DNA from: JASGDC01 sp047606545
GTDB lineage: Bacteria > Actinomycetota > Actinomycetes > Actinomycetales > Micrococcaceae
DNA length: 64,000 nucleotides
Assembly (NCBI GenBank): GCA_047606545.1
Contig: JASGEI010000020.1
Coordinates: forward strand, 124,001 to 188,000
Direction: 5' to 3'
Part shown: positions 26,810-35,316 of the stretch, piece by piece
How the letters are laid out: each line of letters starts with the position of its first letter
How positions within the stretch are numbered: position 1 is the first letter of the stretch
The notes under the pieces: generated by a model
Database searches by the model: none
Seen by the model: the letters and a program-made list of their open reading frames with translations, nothing else
What the model was told of the DNA's origin: nothing
Made by a program: the position numbers and the translations under genes

Positions 26810-29052
26810 TTCCCTAAACTATCTGCAAAGTCTAAAACAGCACTGCCTTCTTTATCGCTTCTCATAATTTTAGTATTTAGCTCTTCTAAAACGGCTAAAG
26901 TATTCTTATGCGGATGCCCATACTTATTCTCCTTCCCACAGCTAATCAAGGCAACCTGTGGTTTAACTTTCCTAATCAGTGCTGGGTCTGAAGTTTTCGA
27001 ACCATGGTGACCCACTTTCAAAACATCATGATGTTGGACTTTATTGTAAATTTTCTGATGAACTTCTTTCTCACTATCCCCTAAAAACAATGCAGTGTAA
27101 TCATAATCTTTTGTATAAATTTTAGTGCTTAACACGATGGAAGTATTATTGAGCTCATCATCAATTGGTTTCTTATCCGGCCATAAAACTTGCCATTGCA
27201 CATTTTGAGTCTCACCACTCATTCCCTTTTGCACATGCTTTATTGGAATATTTTGTGCATCTAAGTTCTTAGTTATTTCAGCTTCAATTTTGTCTTCCAA
27301 ACCATTCTTAGGTAAGAAAACCTCATGAACTTTGGTCATTGCTAACACTGTTTCATAACCTTCAAAATGATCCTCATGCAGATGCGTAATGACTAGCAAA
27401 TCAACCTCTTTAACTTTGAACTGCCTTAGACACTTCCGAATATTGTCATCAGGGCCAGCATCAATCATCATCACATGATTATCGTAAGTTGCAATAAGAT
27501 AACCATCCCCTTGCCCCACATCGCATTGCACAATATCACCTGGCTCTAGATTACTGGTATTGAACAAGTACTTATCAACACTTAATTGAGTAGTGAACCA
27601 AGTTAAAAGACTTAAAATCATGAAGGTCTTGCGCAGCGGAATAGTATGTTTCATTAGGAAATAAGTAAGCAAATAAACTCCTAACACCAAAAACAAACCA
27701 TAATATCCTTGTGGAAAAATCAGCTTTGTAAGTGGTAATTTCTGCGGTAGTTGAGCCACCCAAATAATGTAATTGGTTAAGACATCGGATACTGGCAAAA
27801 TACCTAGCTTTAGAAACGGAAAGATAAAAAGCACATAAGCCAGCAAACTAACGATAGTTACCGCAGGTAACACTAAGATATTTGCTAGCACCGAATAAAA
27901 TGGAATGCCTTCCTGCAACAAAACTGTAATAGGCAAACACCAAAGTTGAGTAACTAGAGGGATAGCTAAAACTGTGGCTAATTTCTTGCCCAGATATTTC
28001 TGAAACAATTCAATACAAGGTGGCCCAGAAATCACAATAGCCATGCTCGCAACTACTGATAATAAGAAACCATAGTTCAAACTCATCCAAGGATCTATGA
28101 CGAGGATTAATAAGATAGTGCAAGCAATTGCATGCTGAAAATTAACTTTCTTATCAAAAATAGTCCAAAGCAATGCTAACCCAGCCATTAACCCAGCACG
28201 CATAGCACTTGCTTCAAAACGAACTAAAAAGAGAAATAGGGTTAATACGACAAGCTGCACTACACATCTAAAAGCAACTGGAAAACGATATAACTGAAAC
28301 AGCTTTGCACTAATTAACAGCACTAAAGCACAGTTAGCTCCTGATACAGCCGTGATATGAGTAATCCCAGCAGTTTTGAACTGTTCTTTCAACTCTTTAC
28401 TATGTTCCGAAGTGTCACCATAAAGAAATCCTGGTAGCAGTAATTTCGTCGCTTCGTTTCCACTACTGATTACTTCTACAAAATTATGCCTACTTTTTTG
28501 GATGCTCTTTAACCATTCAGGTGTATCGGCAACTATTCGTGGTTTACTTTTCAGTTTTATAAAATAAGCATTACCTTCTTTGGCTTTAGTTAGCTGAACT
28601 TCAGCTACCAAAGTTTGATGGTAGAAATATGTGTCAGAGTTATTTTTATCTACAGTTAGAAAAGCCTCAATATTCTTTAACTCATTGTTAATTACCTTAA
28701 TTTTTGCCTTAACAAACTGCTCTTTACCGGCCTTAATATCACCTAAAAGTTTAAGTTCCACATTAACTTCGGATTTAGGTAATTCAGTTATAGTTCTACG
28801 CTCAAAAGTTCCAATGCTATGAGCGGTAACCAAACACAATATGGAGCAAACAAAAGCAATTATTGCTAATAAACTCTGCAGTTTTGGTTTCTTGCAAACA
28901 TACAGATAAATCAATAGGGCAATGGCGATCAGTATATGTAAAAAGAAACCAGCTTGCAGTGCAAATAATCCAAACTGTAATGACGCATAAGTAATAACTA
29001 AGACATAGCAAACACAGCTAAGCAATAAGTTTTGCTGTTTAAAAAGTGACAA
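26806..29052 (-). CDS. comEC: ComEC/Rec2 DNA-uptake channel
   Basis: 748 residues. N-terminal membrane helices (CVCYVLVITYASLQFGLFAL) and the ComEC competence domain follow (about 190-460; GITHITAVSGANCALVLLIS and YGFLLSVVASMAIV are typical). The C-terminal metallo-beta-lactamase-like domain has VITHLHEDHFEGYE, DAGPDDN and VGHHGSKTSDP. ComEC forms the channel that imports single-stranded DNA. The gene overlaps comEA by 14 bases (29039-29052), so both are co-translated. It appears complete, though actinobacteria carrying it are not always transformable and no type IV pilus genes are in this window. Confidence 0.94.
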   Translation of the reverse strand: MSLFKQQNLLLSCVCYVLVITYASLQFGLFALQAGFFLHILIAIALLIYLYVCKKPKLQSLLAIIAFVCSILCLVTAHSIGTFERRTITELPKSEVNVELKLLGDIKAGKEQFVKAKIKVINNELKNIEAFLTVDKNNSDTYFYHQTLVAEVQLTKAKEGNAYFIKLKSKPRIVADTPEWLKSIQKSRHNFVEVISSGNEATKLLLPGFLYGDTSEHSKELKEQFKTAGITHITAVSGANCALVLLISAKLFQLYRFPVAFRCVVQLVVLTLFLFLVRFEASAMRAGLMAGLALLWTIFDKKVNFQHAIACTILLILVIDPWMSLNYGFLLSVVASMAIVISGPPCIELFQKYLGKKLATVLAIPLVTQLWCLPITVLLQEGIPFYSVLANILVLPAVTIVSLLAYVLFIFPFLKLGILPVSDVLTNYIIWVAQLPQKLPLTKLIFPQGYYGLFLVLGVYLLTYFLMKHTIPLRKTFMILSLLTWFTTQLSVDKYLFNTSNLEPGDIVQCDVGQGDGYLIATYDNHVMMIDAGPDDNIRKCLRQFKVKEVDLLVITHLHEDHFEGYETVLAMTKVHEVFLPKNGLEDKIEAEITKNLDAQNIPIKHVQKGMSGETQNVQWQVLWPDKKPIDDELNNTSIVLSTKIYTKDYDYTALFLGDSEKEVHQKIYNKVQHHDVLKVGHHGSKTSDPALIRKVKPQVALISCGKENKYGHPHKNTLAVLEELNTKIMRSDKEGSAVLDFADSLGN

Positions 29053-29668
29053 GGTCTTTCAAACTTTCCAGTATCTTTGGCCCAATACCAGGAATTTCAT
29101 CTAAATCTTCGAGAGACTTTATTGGTTTTTCTTTACGATGTGCAATAATCTTTTCCGCCATTGCTGGACCAATCTTAGGCAATTCTTCAAGTTCAGCAGC
29201 ACTTGCTTTGTTAATGTTTATCTTCTTACCACCAACACCATCACTTCCTGAAGTAGCTTCACCACCAGGTTCAGCAGCTTGTTCTCCAACTTTAGGAATT
29301 ACAATCTGTTCACCGTCTTCTACTCTCTTGGCAAGATTGACAGCATTCTGATCTGCTTCAGGTAAAAATCCTTCAGCTTTCTCAACTACTGAAATTACAG
29401 TACTTTCACTCTCAAACTTATATACCCCTGGCTTCTTAACTGCACCTACAATATGAACAGTTACTTCACTAGCATTGTGAAAAGCACTCTTACTAACCTG
29501 CGGATGAGCTGCATTAACTTCCTTATTTTTAGGTAGCACAAACTGCAAAATTACGAAAACTATTGCCGATAAAACCAACAACATCAAAGCTGCAGAAACA
29601 TAGATTTTCCAACGCCCAGAAACTGCACGATGAGCTTCGTCAAAAGCTCTTTCAATATCAAAATTCAT
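29039..29668 (-). CDS. comEA: ComEA-like DNA receptor (helix-hairpin-helix)
   Basis: 209 residues from ATG 29668; a TTG six codons earlier is less likely. One membrane helix (IYVSAALMLLVLSAIVFVILQFV) anchors it with the rest outside. An SLBB-like domain (VTVHIVGAVKKPGVYKFESE) comes next, then a Gly/Ser linker. The C-terminal double helix-hairpin-helix has INKASAAELEELPKIGPAMA and DLDEIPGIGPKILESL. It binds double-stranded DNA outside the cell and passes it to ComEC, which overlaps downstream. In actinobacteria leuS usually lies just upstream; here it is 17 kb away. Confidence 0.93.
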   Translation of the reverse strand: MNFDIERAFDEAHRAVSGRWKIYVSAALMLLVLSAIVFVILQFVLPKNKEVNAAHPQVSKSAFHNASEVTVHIVGAVKKPGVYKFESESTVISVVEKAEGFLPEADQNAVNLAKRVEDGEQIVIPKVGEQAAEPGGEATSGSDGVGGKKININKASAAELEELPKIGPAMAEKIIAHRKEKPIKSLEDLDEIPGIGPKILESLKDLVTF

Positions 29669-29821
29669 GCTTAAAATTATGGGCAACTTACGAAAAAGTA
29701 TCTTAAAATAAAATGAAAAAGTGCAAAAAGTATTTCCTAAGTTTTGTGGAGGAAATATTGATTGCGCTATTGTTCTACAACTTTATATAACTCCCATTCC
29801 CTTATTTGATAGACTACTATC

Positions 29822-30889
29822 ATGGCTAAATCATCATTAGAAACTGATACCGTAATTCACGGTGATTGTGTAGAAATCTTAAAAACATTACCAGATAATT
29901 CTATTGACTTAATTTTTGCAGACCCACCATACAACTTGCAGCTTAAAGGGGAACTATGGCGCCCTAATAACACTAAAGTGTCGGCTGTTGATGATGATTG
30001 GGATAAATATGACAGTTTTGAGGTGTATGATGATTTTACAAAAAATTGGCTTAAAGAATGTCAACGGGTATTAAAGAAAAATGGTTCATTGTGGGTAATA
30101 GGTAGTTACCATAATATATTTAGAGTTGGAAAAATATTGCAGGACTTAGGCTATTGGATTTTTAATGATATTTTATGGGTAAAAACTAATCCCATGCCTA
30201 ACTTTAAAGGAACTCGCTTCAATAATTCTCATGAAACTTTAATATGGACAGGCAAATCAGATAAATCTAAGCCAACATTCAATTATAAAACTATGAAAAC
30301 ACATAATGAAGATAAACAAATGCGTAGCGACTGGCATATTCCAATATGTAGCGGAAAAGAGCGTATAAAAATAGACGGTGTTAAAGCACATTCAACACAA
30401 AAACCATTAGCGTTACTTCGTAGAATAATTAATGCGACTTCGAAACCTGGGGACATAATCCTAGATCCTTTTCTTGGCAGCGGTACAACTGCTGTAGCCG
30501 CAAAAGAAATGAACAGGAAATATATAGGTATTGAAAGAGATGATACGTACATTGAAGTTGCAAAAAAGAGAATTGAAGATACTCTTGCCCTTGGCATGGA
30601 TTATGTTTCTACAAAACTAGAAGAAAAACCACCAAGAGTAACTTTTGGGACTTTAGTAGAAACTGATTTCATTAAAGTAGGCTCGAAACTTACCAGCAAA
30701 GATGAAAAGCTTTCTGCAGTTGTCACAGCTAATGGTTCAATAAAAAGTGGTGATATAGAAGGGTCAATTCATAAAGTTGGTGCTGTTCTACAGAATAAAC
30801 AAGCATGCAATGGTTGGACTTTCTGGTACATGAATGACAATTTAATAGATGAAATAAGACAAAAGTATATTAAGGAAAATTATGCTTAA
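29822..30889 (+). CDS. HinfI/CcrM-like DNA adenine methyltransferase with RAMA domain
   Basis: 355 residues, beta-class N6-adenine methyltransferase. The catalytic motif FADPPYNLQ comes first (DPPY 34-37), and the SAM motif DPFLGSGTT (215-223) with KYIGIERD comes later, the beta order. The C-terminal part (about 265-350; VTFGTLVETDFIKVGS, NGWTFWYMND) resembles the RAMA domain found on CcrM and HinfI methylases. These family members modify GANTC; that specificity is inferred. The next gene overlaps by eight bases and looks like the matching nuclease, so this is a type II RM pair rather than a solitary cell-cycle methylase. Confidence 0.88.
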   Translation: MAKSSLETDTVIHGDCVEILKTLPDNSIDLIFADPPYNLQLKGELWRPNNTKVSAVDDDWDKYDSFEVYDDFTKNWLKECQRVLKKNGSLWVIGSYHNIFRVGKILQDLGYWIFNDILWVKTNPMPNFKGTRFNNSHETLIWTGKSDKSKPTFNYKTMKTHNEDKQMRSDWHIPICSGKERIKIDGVKAHSTQKPLALLRRIINATSKPGDIILDPFLGSGTTAVAAKEMNRKYIGIERDDTYIEVAKKRIEDTLALGMDYVSTKLEEKPPRVTFGTLVETDFIKVGSKLTSKDEKLSAVVTANGSIKSGDIEGSIHKVGAVLQNKQACNGWTFWYMNDNLIDEIRQKYIKENYA

Positions 30890-31742
30890 TTATGAAGAAT
30901 TTAGAAAAATTTTTAATGATAAAATTTTCAACCAAGCTAAACCTCATCTTATTAAGAAAGTAGCCGAACATCCAGACAGATATGTAGGTTTATTTCGTCC
31001 AACAAAACCTGAAGCTAAATTACTACAGAATTTATCTCAATCAAATGAAATCCGTTTTGGTGATGCTTTTGAAGTAGCAATTAAAGAGTATTTTATAAGC
31101 GAAGGCTGGGAACCGCTTGAACAAAAAATTAAAGCAAAAAACGGCAATAACTTAGATATTGACCAGTTGTTAGAAAAGAATAATGAAGTTTTATTTATAG
31201 AACAAAAAGTACGAGATGACCATGATTCCACTAAAAAGAGAGGACAAATTCGTAATTTTGAGAGTAAATTAGAAACTTTAATTGATATTTATGGAGATAA
31301 GTTAAAGTATGGTTTCTTTTACTTTATAGATCCAAGTTTGCATAAAAATAAAAACTACTATGGCCCTAAACTCCAACAAATGGGAGAAAAATGGGGCGTT
31401 AACCTATTCGTATCCTACGGTGACGAAATGTTCGATGAGCTTGGCTATCTAGATATTTGGACAAATATCATTAATAATTTAAAACAATGGCGAGAAGAGA
31501 TACCTGATATACCAGTTCTAAATTTTGATGAAGATGCAGAGGCTAGTGCGGAAGAAATTGCAGAATTGCCGCCAAAGTATATTAATAAATTATTTAATGA
31601 CGAAAGAATCGTCAAACAGATTCTACCTGTGCTATTCCCTGAAAAGAAAACCTTAATCATTCTTGAAGAAGATTTAAGAAGAAAAAATACTGTAAAAGCA
31701 ACAAGTATTGCAGACAAGATAAGAAATTATATAGATAATTAG
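30882..31742 (+). CDS. HinfI-like type II restriction endonuclease
   Basis: 286 residues. A PD-(D/E)XK-type centre can be read as FGDAFEVAIKEYF (59-71), LDIDQL (91-96) and FIEQKVRDDHDSTKKRGQ (105-122), with E107 and K109 as the E-x-K pair. The conserved RDDHDSTKKRGQ string is, as far as I remember, a feature of HinfI-type nucleases, so GANTC cleavage is proposed. It starts inside the last codons of the methyltransferase gene (eight-base overlap). The C-terminal part is helical and acidic. The enzyme seems complete. A hairpin at 31755 ends the unit. Confidence 0.75.
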   Translation: MLNYEEFRKIFNDKIFNQAKPHLIKKVAEHPDRYVGLFRPTKPEAKLLQNLSQSNEIRFGDAFEVAIKEYFISEGWEPLEQKIKAKNGNNLDIDQLLEKNNEVLFIEQKVRDDHDSTKKRGQIRNFESKLETLIDIYGDKLKYGFFYFIDPSLHKNKNYYGPKLQQMGEKWGVNLFVSYGDEMFDELGYLDIWTNIINNLKQWREEIPDIPVLNFDEDAEASAEEIAELPPKYINKLFNDERIVKQILPVLFPEKKTLIILEEDLRRKNTVKATSIADKIRNYIDN

Positions 31743-31754
31743 TGAAGTTATTGG

Positions 31755-31791
31755 AATTAGTGAGAAGTATTTTAGGTATTTCTCACTAATT
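31755..31791 (+). terminator. Hairpin after the HinfI-like RM genes
   Basis: Perfect 12-bp stem AATTAGTGAGAA (31755-31766) / TTCTCACTAATT (31780-31791), starting 13 bases after the nuclease stop. The following T-run is short (TTTCTATCT). The rest of 31792-31948 is very AT-rich with no visible gene. Confidence 0.65.
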
Positions 31792-31948
31792 TCTATCTAC
31801 GTTAAACTGAAACATATTAATAAAACTTGAAACTAAAATAACTCTTTATATAAAGTAAAATTATATAACAATAAATTAAACAATATTTTAAAGATAAATA
31901 GTAGAACACTAATTTATTTTGGGAATTATATACAATGCTTCCTAACGA

Positions 31949-32200
31949 CTATTTATGTCGGTAGGTTTTCTTTTTTCTAGTGCCTTGTTCAGCTTGTAGT
32001 TTTTTTACTCGTTTATAAATAGCTGTTTCAGTCATGCCACTACGCCTTGCTATCTCTGCTTTAGATAGTCCGTGTTCTAGTGCTTGTAGTATCGTTTTAT
32101 CAAAGTTAGTTCTAGCTGCATCTAATGCTTCTTTTGCATGTGTTACTTTTTTAGCTTGTTCTAGTTTTGCTCCAACTGGTTCAATGTGTGCTGGTATCAT
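31949..32200 (-). CDS. Small helix-turn-helix protein, 83 aa
   Basis: 83 residues, basic, mostly helical. Residues 45-70 (SKAEIARRSGMTETAIYKRVKKL) form a clear helix-turn-helix of the Trp-repressor or resolvase-C-terminal type, so DNA binding is likely. The tail KKKTYRHK is basic. Its ATG overlaps the stop of the 56-aa membrane protein gene by one base (TAATG), so the two form a unit. Such proteins are common on actinobacterial plasmids and integrative elements. Exact family not recognised. Confidence 0.6.
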   Translation of the reverse strand: MIPAHIEPVGAKLEQAKKVTHAKEALDAARTNFDKTILQALEHGLSKAEIARRSGMTETAIYKRVKKLQAEQGTRKKKTYRHK

Positions 32201-32370
32201 TAGTGTTTCCTTGTTTGTTTCAGGTTAAGCATGAGTGCTGTTGCGATTGACATGCCTAGTGCAATACCGTTTAAGGCGATAAGGTAGTTATTCTTGTCGC
32301 TGGTTAGTCCAATGATCAGTGTGCCTGCTAATAGTACACTGATAAGAATATAAGTATTCTTTGTTTTCAT
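32200..32370 (-). CDS. Small membrane protein, 56 aa
   Basis: Read directly from ATG 32370 with AGGAA six bases ahead. It encodes two hydrophobic helices (YILISVLLAGTLIIGL and LIALNGIALGMSIATALML) separated by a short charged turn (TSDKNN), with a basic tail. The stop overlaps the start of the helix-turn-helix gene (TAATG), which strongly supports it being real. Function unknown. Confidence 0.6.
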   Translation of the reverse strand: MKTKNTYILISVLLAGTLIIGLTSDKNNYLIALNGIALGMSIATALMLNLKQTRKH

Positions 32371-32395
32371 TTCTTGTTCCTAGGTAAACGAATAC

Positions 32396-33139
32396 TTAAG
32401 AAATATTAATCCGGAAGCTGAAACTAATTTCCTTGGGCCATTTAAACTTCGTATCAAGCTTTGATTTCCCAGCATTTATAGTATTCAGATAAGCCACTAC
32501 TTTGTCAAGAAACTGGCCGCAAGAAGTACTCATTTTCTTGGTTACCTGTGAGTTCCTTTCTAGCTTTAATTTACTTTGCGCCAAAACAGCCTTTCGCTCA
32601 ACGAATAGTTTTGCAACTTCACTATCTTTAATCGTACGAATTTTATTGATAAAGGCTATGTATTCTTTTTCTAGTCCACTATTTTTCATAATTTTCTCCT
32701 CACAAGTCTGAAAATTTGTTTTGTTATCAATAGCATAATTAGCTAGGGCATCAGCAATCTTGTTCTTAGTGCGAGATTGACAAACATACAACACTTTATC
32801 GCCCTTATTTAATGCATCGATTTCTTGAATAAGCTCTAGAACTTCACTATTTCGTTTCTCATTCAGCTTTCTATCCGGCTCCATGTTCATAATGTCAACA
32901 ACAGATTTATTGTCACAATATAATATGTAACTTGCACTATCATCAATCGCATGAACCAGCTTCACACCCAATAAAAGCCCTGCAAACTCAGCAATTTCAC
33001 TGTTACTATGATCCAGGTATTTCGCTGCTCCGCCAAGAATATCGTGAGTCTGTCCATCAAAAACTACAGCACCTCAAGCAGAGGGACCAGGATTACCTCT
33101 GCTAGCTCCATCGGTCTTGATAAATAATGAACCAGTCAT
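32396..33139 (-). pseudogene. RNase HI-like protein gene interrupted by one TGA
   Basis: Reading from ATG 33139 gives MTGSLFIKTDGASRGNPGPSA, a TGA (33074-33076), then GAVVFDGQTHDILGGA and on without a break to 32396. RNase H-fold acidic residues are present: D in KTDGAS, E in NSEIAEFAGL, D in YCDNKSVVD and D in KNKIADALAN. A basic C-terminal helical extension (about 150-247) follows. TGA stands where close relatives have an aromatic residue, so a TGG-to-TGA change is the simplest cause. TGA ends other genes here, so recoding is unlikely. The downstream frame alone would give 191 residues without the first active-site Asp. Confidence 0.75.
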
Positions 33140-33184
33140 GGTATTGCAAACCTTTCAACTATTATCTAGCTCTAAGTACTTTTC

Positions 33185-33814
33185 TTAAAAACTTATTTTT
33201 TTAGTCGGTTTGGTGTGGTGTTCATTTTGTGTGTCCTTTAGGTGTTTTCTTTCTTCTTCTAGGTAGAGTTTGTCTTTCTTCCCCATTATGGCTAACCCGA
33301 AAATTCTTAACGCTTGGTAGCGGGTGTGGTAAAGGTCGTCTTGCCATTGGTGATGTTTTCTTGTAAGGGATATGTACACGCCTAGCGGATCATTTTCTTG
33401 TGTATTGTATTCCATACCGTCTGCCGTGTTTATCTCTAACGCACTGGTAATATCAATGATGAAACGGGTAAGTAGAACGTCATGTGCCTTTGTAACAGTT
33501 TCGCTTGCCAATGCGATATTTTCTATTAGGTTACTTTTACGGTTTTCGCCTTTAGATAACGTTGGTACAAGTTTTAACGCTTGTGCCTTACGTTCATTCC
33601 ATTCTTTTAAGAACTTTGACACCATAGTATCGACTCTGTAGGGGTTATCATCTGGGAGGAGTTTATCGTGTTTACGCCCTGCCTCGTATAACCATAGTTC
33701 TTGTTCTTCACTTAATACTGGATCACTGTACCAATCATCAATTGAATCAGCGAATATCCTAGCGTAGGTTTTACGCTTAGACGTTGTCTTTATTCTTGGA
33801 CTTTTAATTGACAT
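33185..33814 (-). CDS. Hypothetical plasmid/phage-type protein, 209 aa
   Basis: 209 residues from ATG 33814 (GAGG nine bases ahead). Basic at both ends, helical in between (ELWLYEAGRKHDKLL, VTKAHDVLLTRFIIDITSALEI). No motif recognised. It follows directly on the broken 544-base gene upstream, in a block of small genes resembling plasmid or phage cargo. Because its neighbours are broken it may be non-functional in practice, although its own frame is open. Confidence 0.5.
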   Translation of the reverse strand: MSIKSPRIKTTSKRKTYARIFADSIDDWYSDPVLSEEQELWLYEAGRKHDKLLPDDNPYRVDTMVSKFLKEWNERKAQALKLVPTLSKGENRKSNLIENIALASETVTKAHDVLLTRFIIDITSALEINTADGMEYNTQENDPLGVYISLTRKHHQWQDDLYHTRYQALRIFGLAIMGKKDKLYLEEERKHLKDTQNEHHTKPTKKISF

Positions 33815-33829
33815 TACTTTTAACCTCAT

Positions 33830-34373
33830 CTATCTCTTTTTTTCTACATCGCTAATCGCTTTGTTTAAGAAGTCGGTGATCCATTTAATGTCTTCATTGG
33901 TTAGTTTCTGTTCAGCGTCCTCACGCTTACGTTCTAACGCCCCCTAGCTCATTAGTGAAGTCTACAAAGCGTTCTACTACGCTTAACGGTTTTGGAATGG
34001 CAAGAATATCTACACTAATTTTAATAGTCGTCTTTTTAAGAGCGGTAAGATAGTCCACGATACCTTTGATACGGTAGTTAAAGTTTTCCATGTATTCCAC
34101 GTATTCGGGGGTGGCCTTGTAATGTTCAATACCCTATTGGACGTACTTATCAAAGCGATTTATGATTCTTAACGCTTTGGCACACTTTTCTTTGCCGACG
34201 CCTAGACGATCGTTTTCATACATATCCCTTTCCAAGTGGTTTACGCTATTAAAATCTAGGTAAAGCGATAGTAGGTCGCCATCAGGTTCAAACGGGTGGT
34301 AACCAGTCATGATAGTCCACATCTTACGGTTTACTTCCTCAGACTTCGCCCACAAATCCTCACGATTTAACAT
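33830..34373 (-). pseudogene. Hypothetical gene broken by a TAG and a frameshift
   Basis: The start ATG 34373 has AAGGAG eight bases ahead. The frame gives 79 residues (MLNREDLWAKSEEVNRKMW...) to a TAG at 34134-34136, then continues GIEHYKATPEYVEYMENFNYR in the same frame. It shifts at a GGGGG run near 33947 and resumes as ALERKREDAEQKLTNEDIKW to a stop at 33830. All pieces are soluble and helical and join smoothly, so an original protein of about 180 residues is likely. It would have ended directly before the 209-aa gene. No family recognised. Confidence 0.6.
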
Positions 34374-34461
34374 AATATAATCTCCTTAGTTTCCTTCGTC
34401 ACTTTGCTTATAAGTTCTATAACTGCAAATGACATCTGCTAACTTACTTCTAATGTATTAC

Positions 34462-34476
34462 CTACCTATGACAAAA
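34462..34476 (-). promoter_or_regulatory. TTTTGTCATAGGTAG motif, copy 2
   Basis: Exact copy of the 15-base motif, 88 bases ahead of the broken gene starting at 34373. Downstream similarity with copy 3 extends another 25 bases, including AAGTAAGTTAGCA in both. Confidence 0.5.
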
Positions 34477-34504
34477 ATATTTAAACAATATAATCACAAG
34501 CAAA

Positions 34505-34533
34505 ATAGCCAGGAATATTCAATTCCTGGCTAT
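34505..34533 (-). terminator. Terminator of the GHKL-ATPase operon
   Basis: Perfect 12-bp stem ATAGCCAGGAAT (34505-34516) / ATTCCTGGCTAT (34522-34533), 5-base loop, followed on the minus strand by TTTTG. It lies 22 bases past the stop of the last operon gene. Confidence 0.8.
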
Positions 34534-34554
34534 TGATTTAATAAAGTCCCTTAA

Positions 34555-35316
34555 TTATTTAGGCAAAACTATCTTATTAGTATCTAACAAATTATCTAGA
34601 ATAATTTGTTTCACCTCATCTTGTTCTAGCATATCTAAGATACGTACTCCACCGACCATATTTAGGATTTTGTTTGAATTACTGTAAGAATAACGGTTTT
34701 CAACCATTTTATTTGTCTCAACTAATTCTTTAACCGCAGATAGAATTCCCAAAGCAATATTTTTGTTTGAAATAAAATTACTCGATGTTAGAGCAACGGC
34801 ATTACCACGATAATTGCCTTTTACAAAGAAATCTGTGTAATAATATGGATTTTCAAGATTTGATTCATCACGAGTGTAATAGGAAAGCCACCAAAGAACT
34901 GCCACGCTGTTAATCATTAGAGAACGTTTCTTACCATTATTAAAAATAGTCTGAGATTTAGCACTAGCTGCTTTATTACGCTTAACCAAACTAATCTGAT
35001 CCAAATGATAATCAAGATAGTAAGTATTAACCATCGCAATCCAAAGCTTCTTTTGTTCTGCAACTACTGGTGTTAAATGCCCTAAGCTTTCCCAAATAGT
35101 TCGAATATTATCTGCATTTGCAGTTGGATTCTCTGAAATTAGCTTTAACGGTTGATACTTAAACTCATCATTACTTTCAATGACATTATTTGGATTAGCA
35201 AAGATTTCTTGAATAGCTTCTTTGTCACCGCTCATATAAAGTGGCAAATATTTTTCATCGAATTCTGTCTCAAATTCTGATAAGAATTTTTCAGTAACAT
35301 ATTTAAGTTTACTCAT
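34555..35316 (-). CDS. Third gene of the GHKL-ATPase operon (DUF6339-like), 253 aa
   Basis: 253 residues from ATG 35316, chosen because AAGGAGG lies six bases ahead; the frame is open seven codons further. The protein is soluble and mostly helical (YVTEKFLSEFETEFDEKYLPLY, IRTIWESLGHLTPVVAEQKKLW, NSVAVLWWLSYYTRDESN). I associate this layout with DUF6339, from memory only. No nuclease motif is visible. The start lies inside the last eight bases of the preceding gene, so synthesis is coupled to it. A hairpin terminator closes the operon behind it. Role unknown; constant association with the ATPase would imply an effector or adaptor. Confidence 0.65.
   Translation of the reverse strand: MSKLKYVTEKFLSEFETEFDEKYLPLYMSGDKEAIQEIFANPNNVIESNDEFKYQPLKLISENPTANADNIRTIWESLGHLTPVVAEQKKLWIAMVNTYYLDYHLDQISLVKRNKAASAKSQTIFNNGKKRSLMINSVAVLWWLSYYTRDESNLENPYYYTDFFVKGNYRGNAVALTSSNFISNKNIALGILSAVKELVETNKMVENRYSYSNSNKILNMVGGVRILDMLEQDEVKQIILDNLLDTNKIVLPK

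Noticed and set aside
32396..33139. TGA read as tryptophan (alternative genetic code)
   Set aside because: Other genes in the window, such as the TPR-like gene and the GHKL ATPase gene, end in TGA, so TGA is a stop here.
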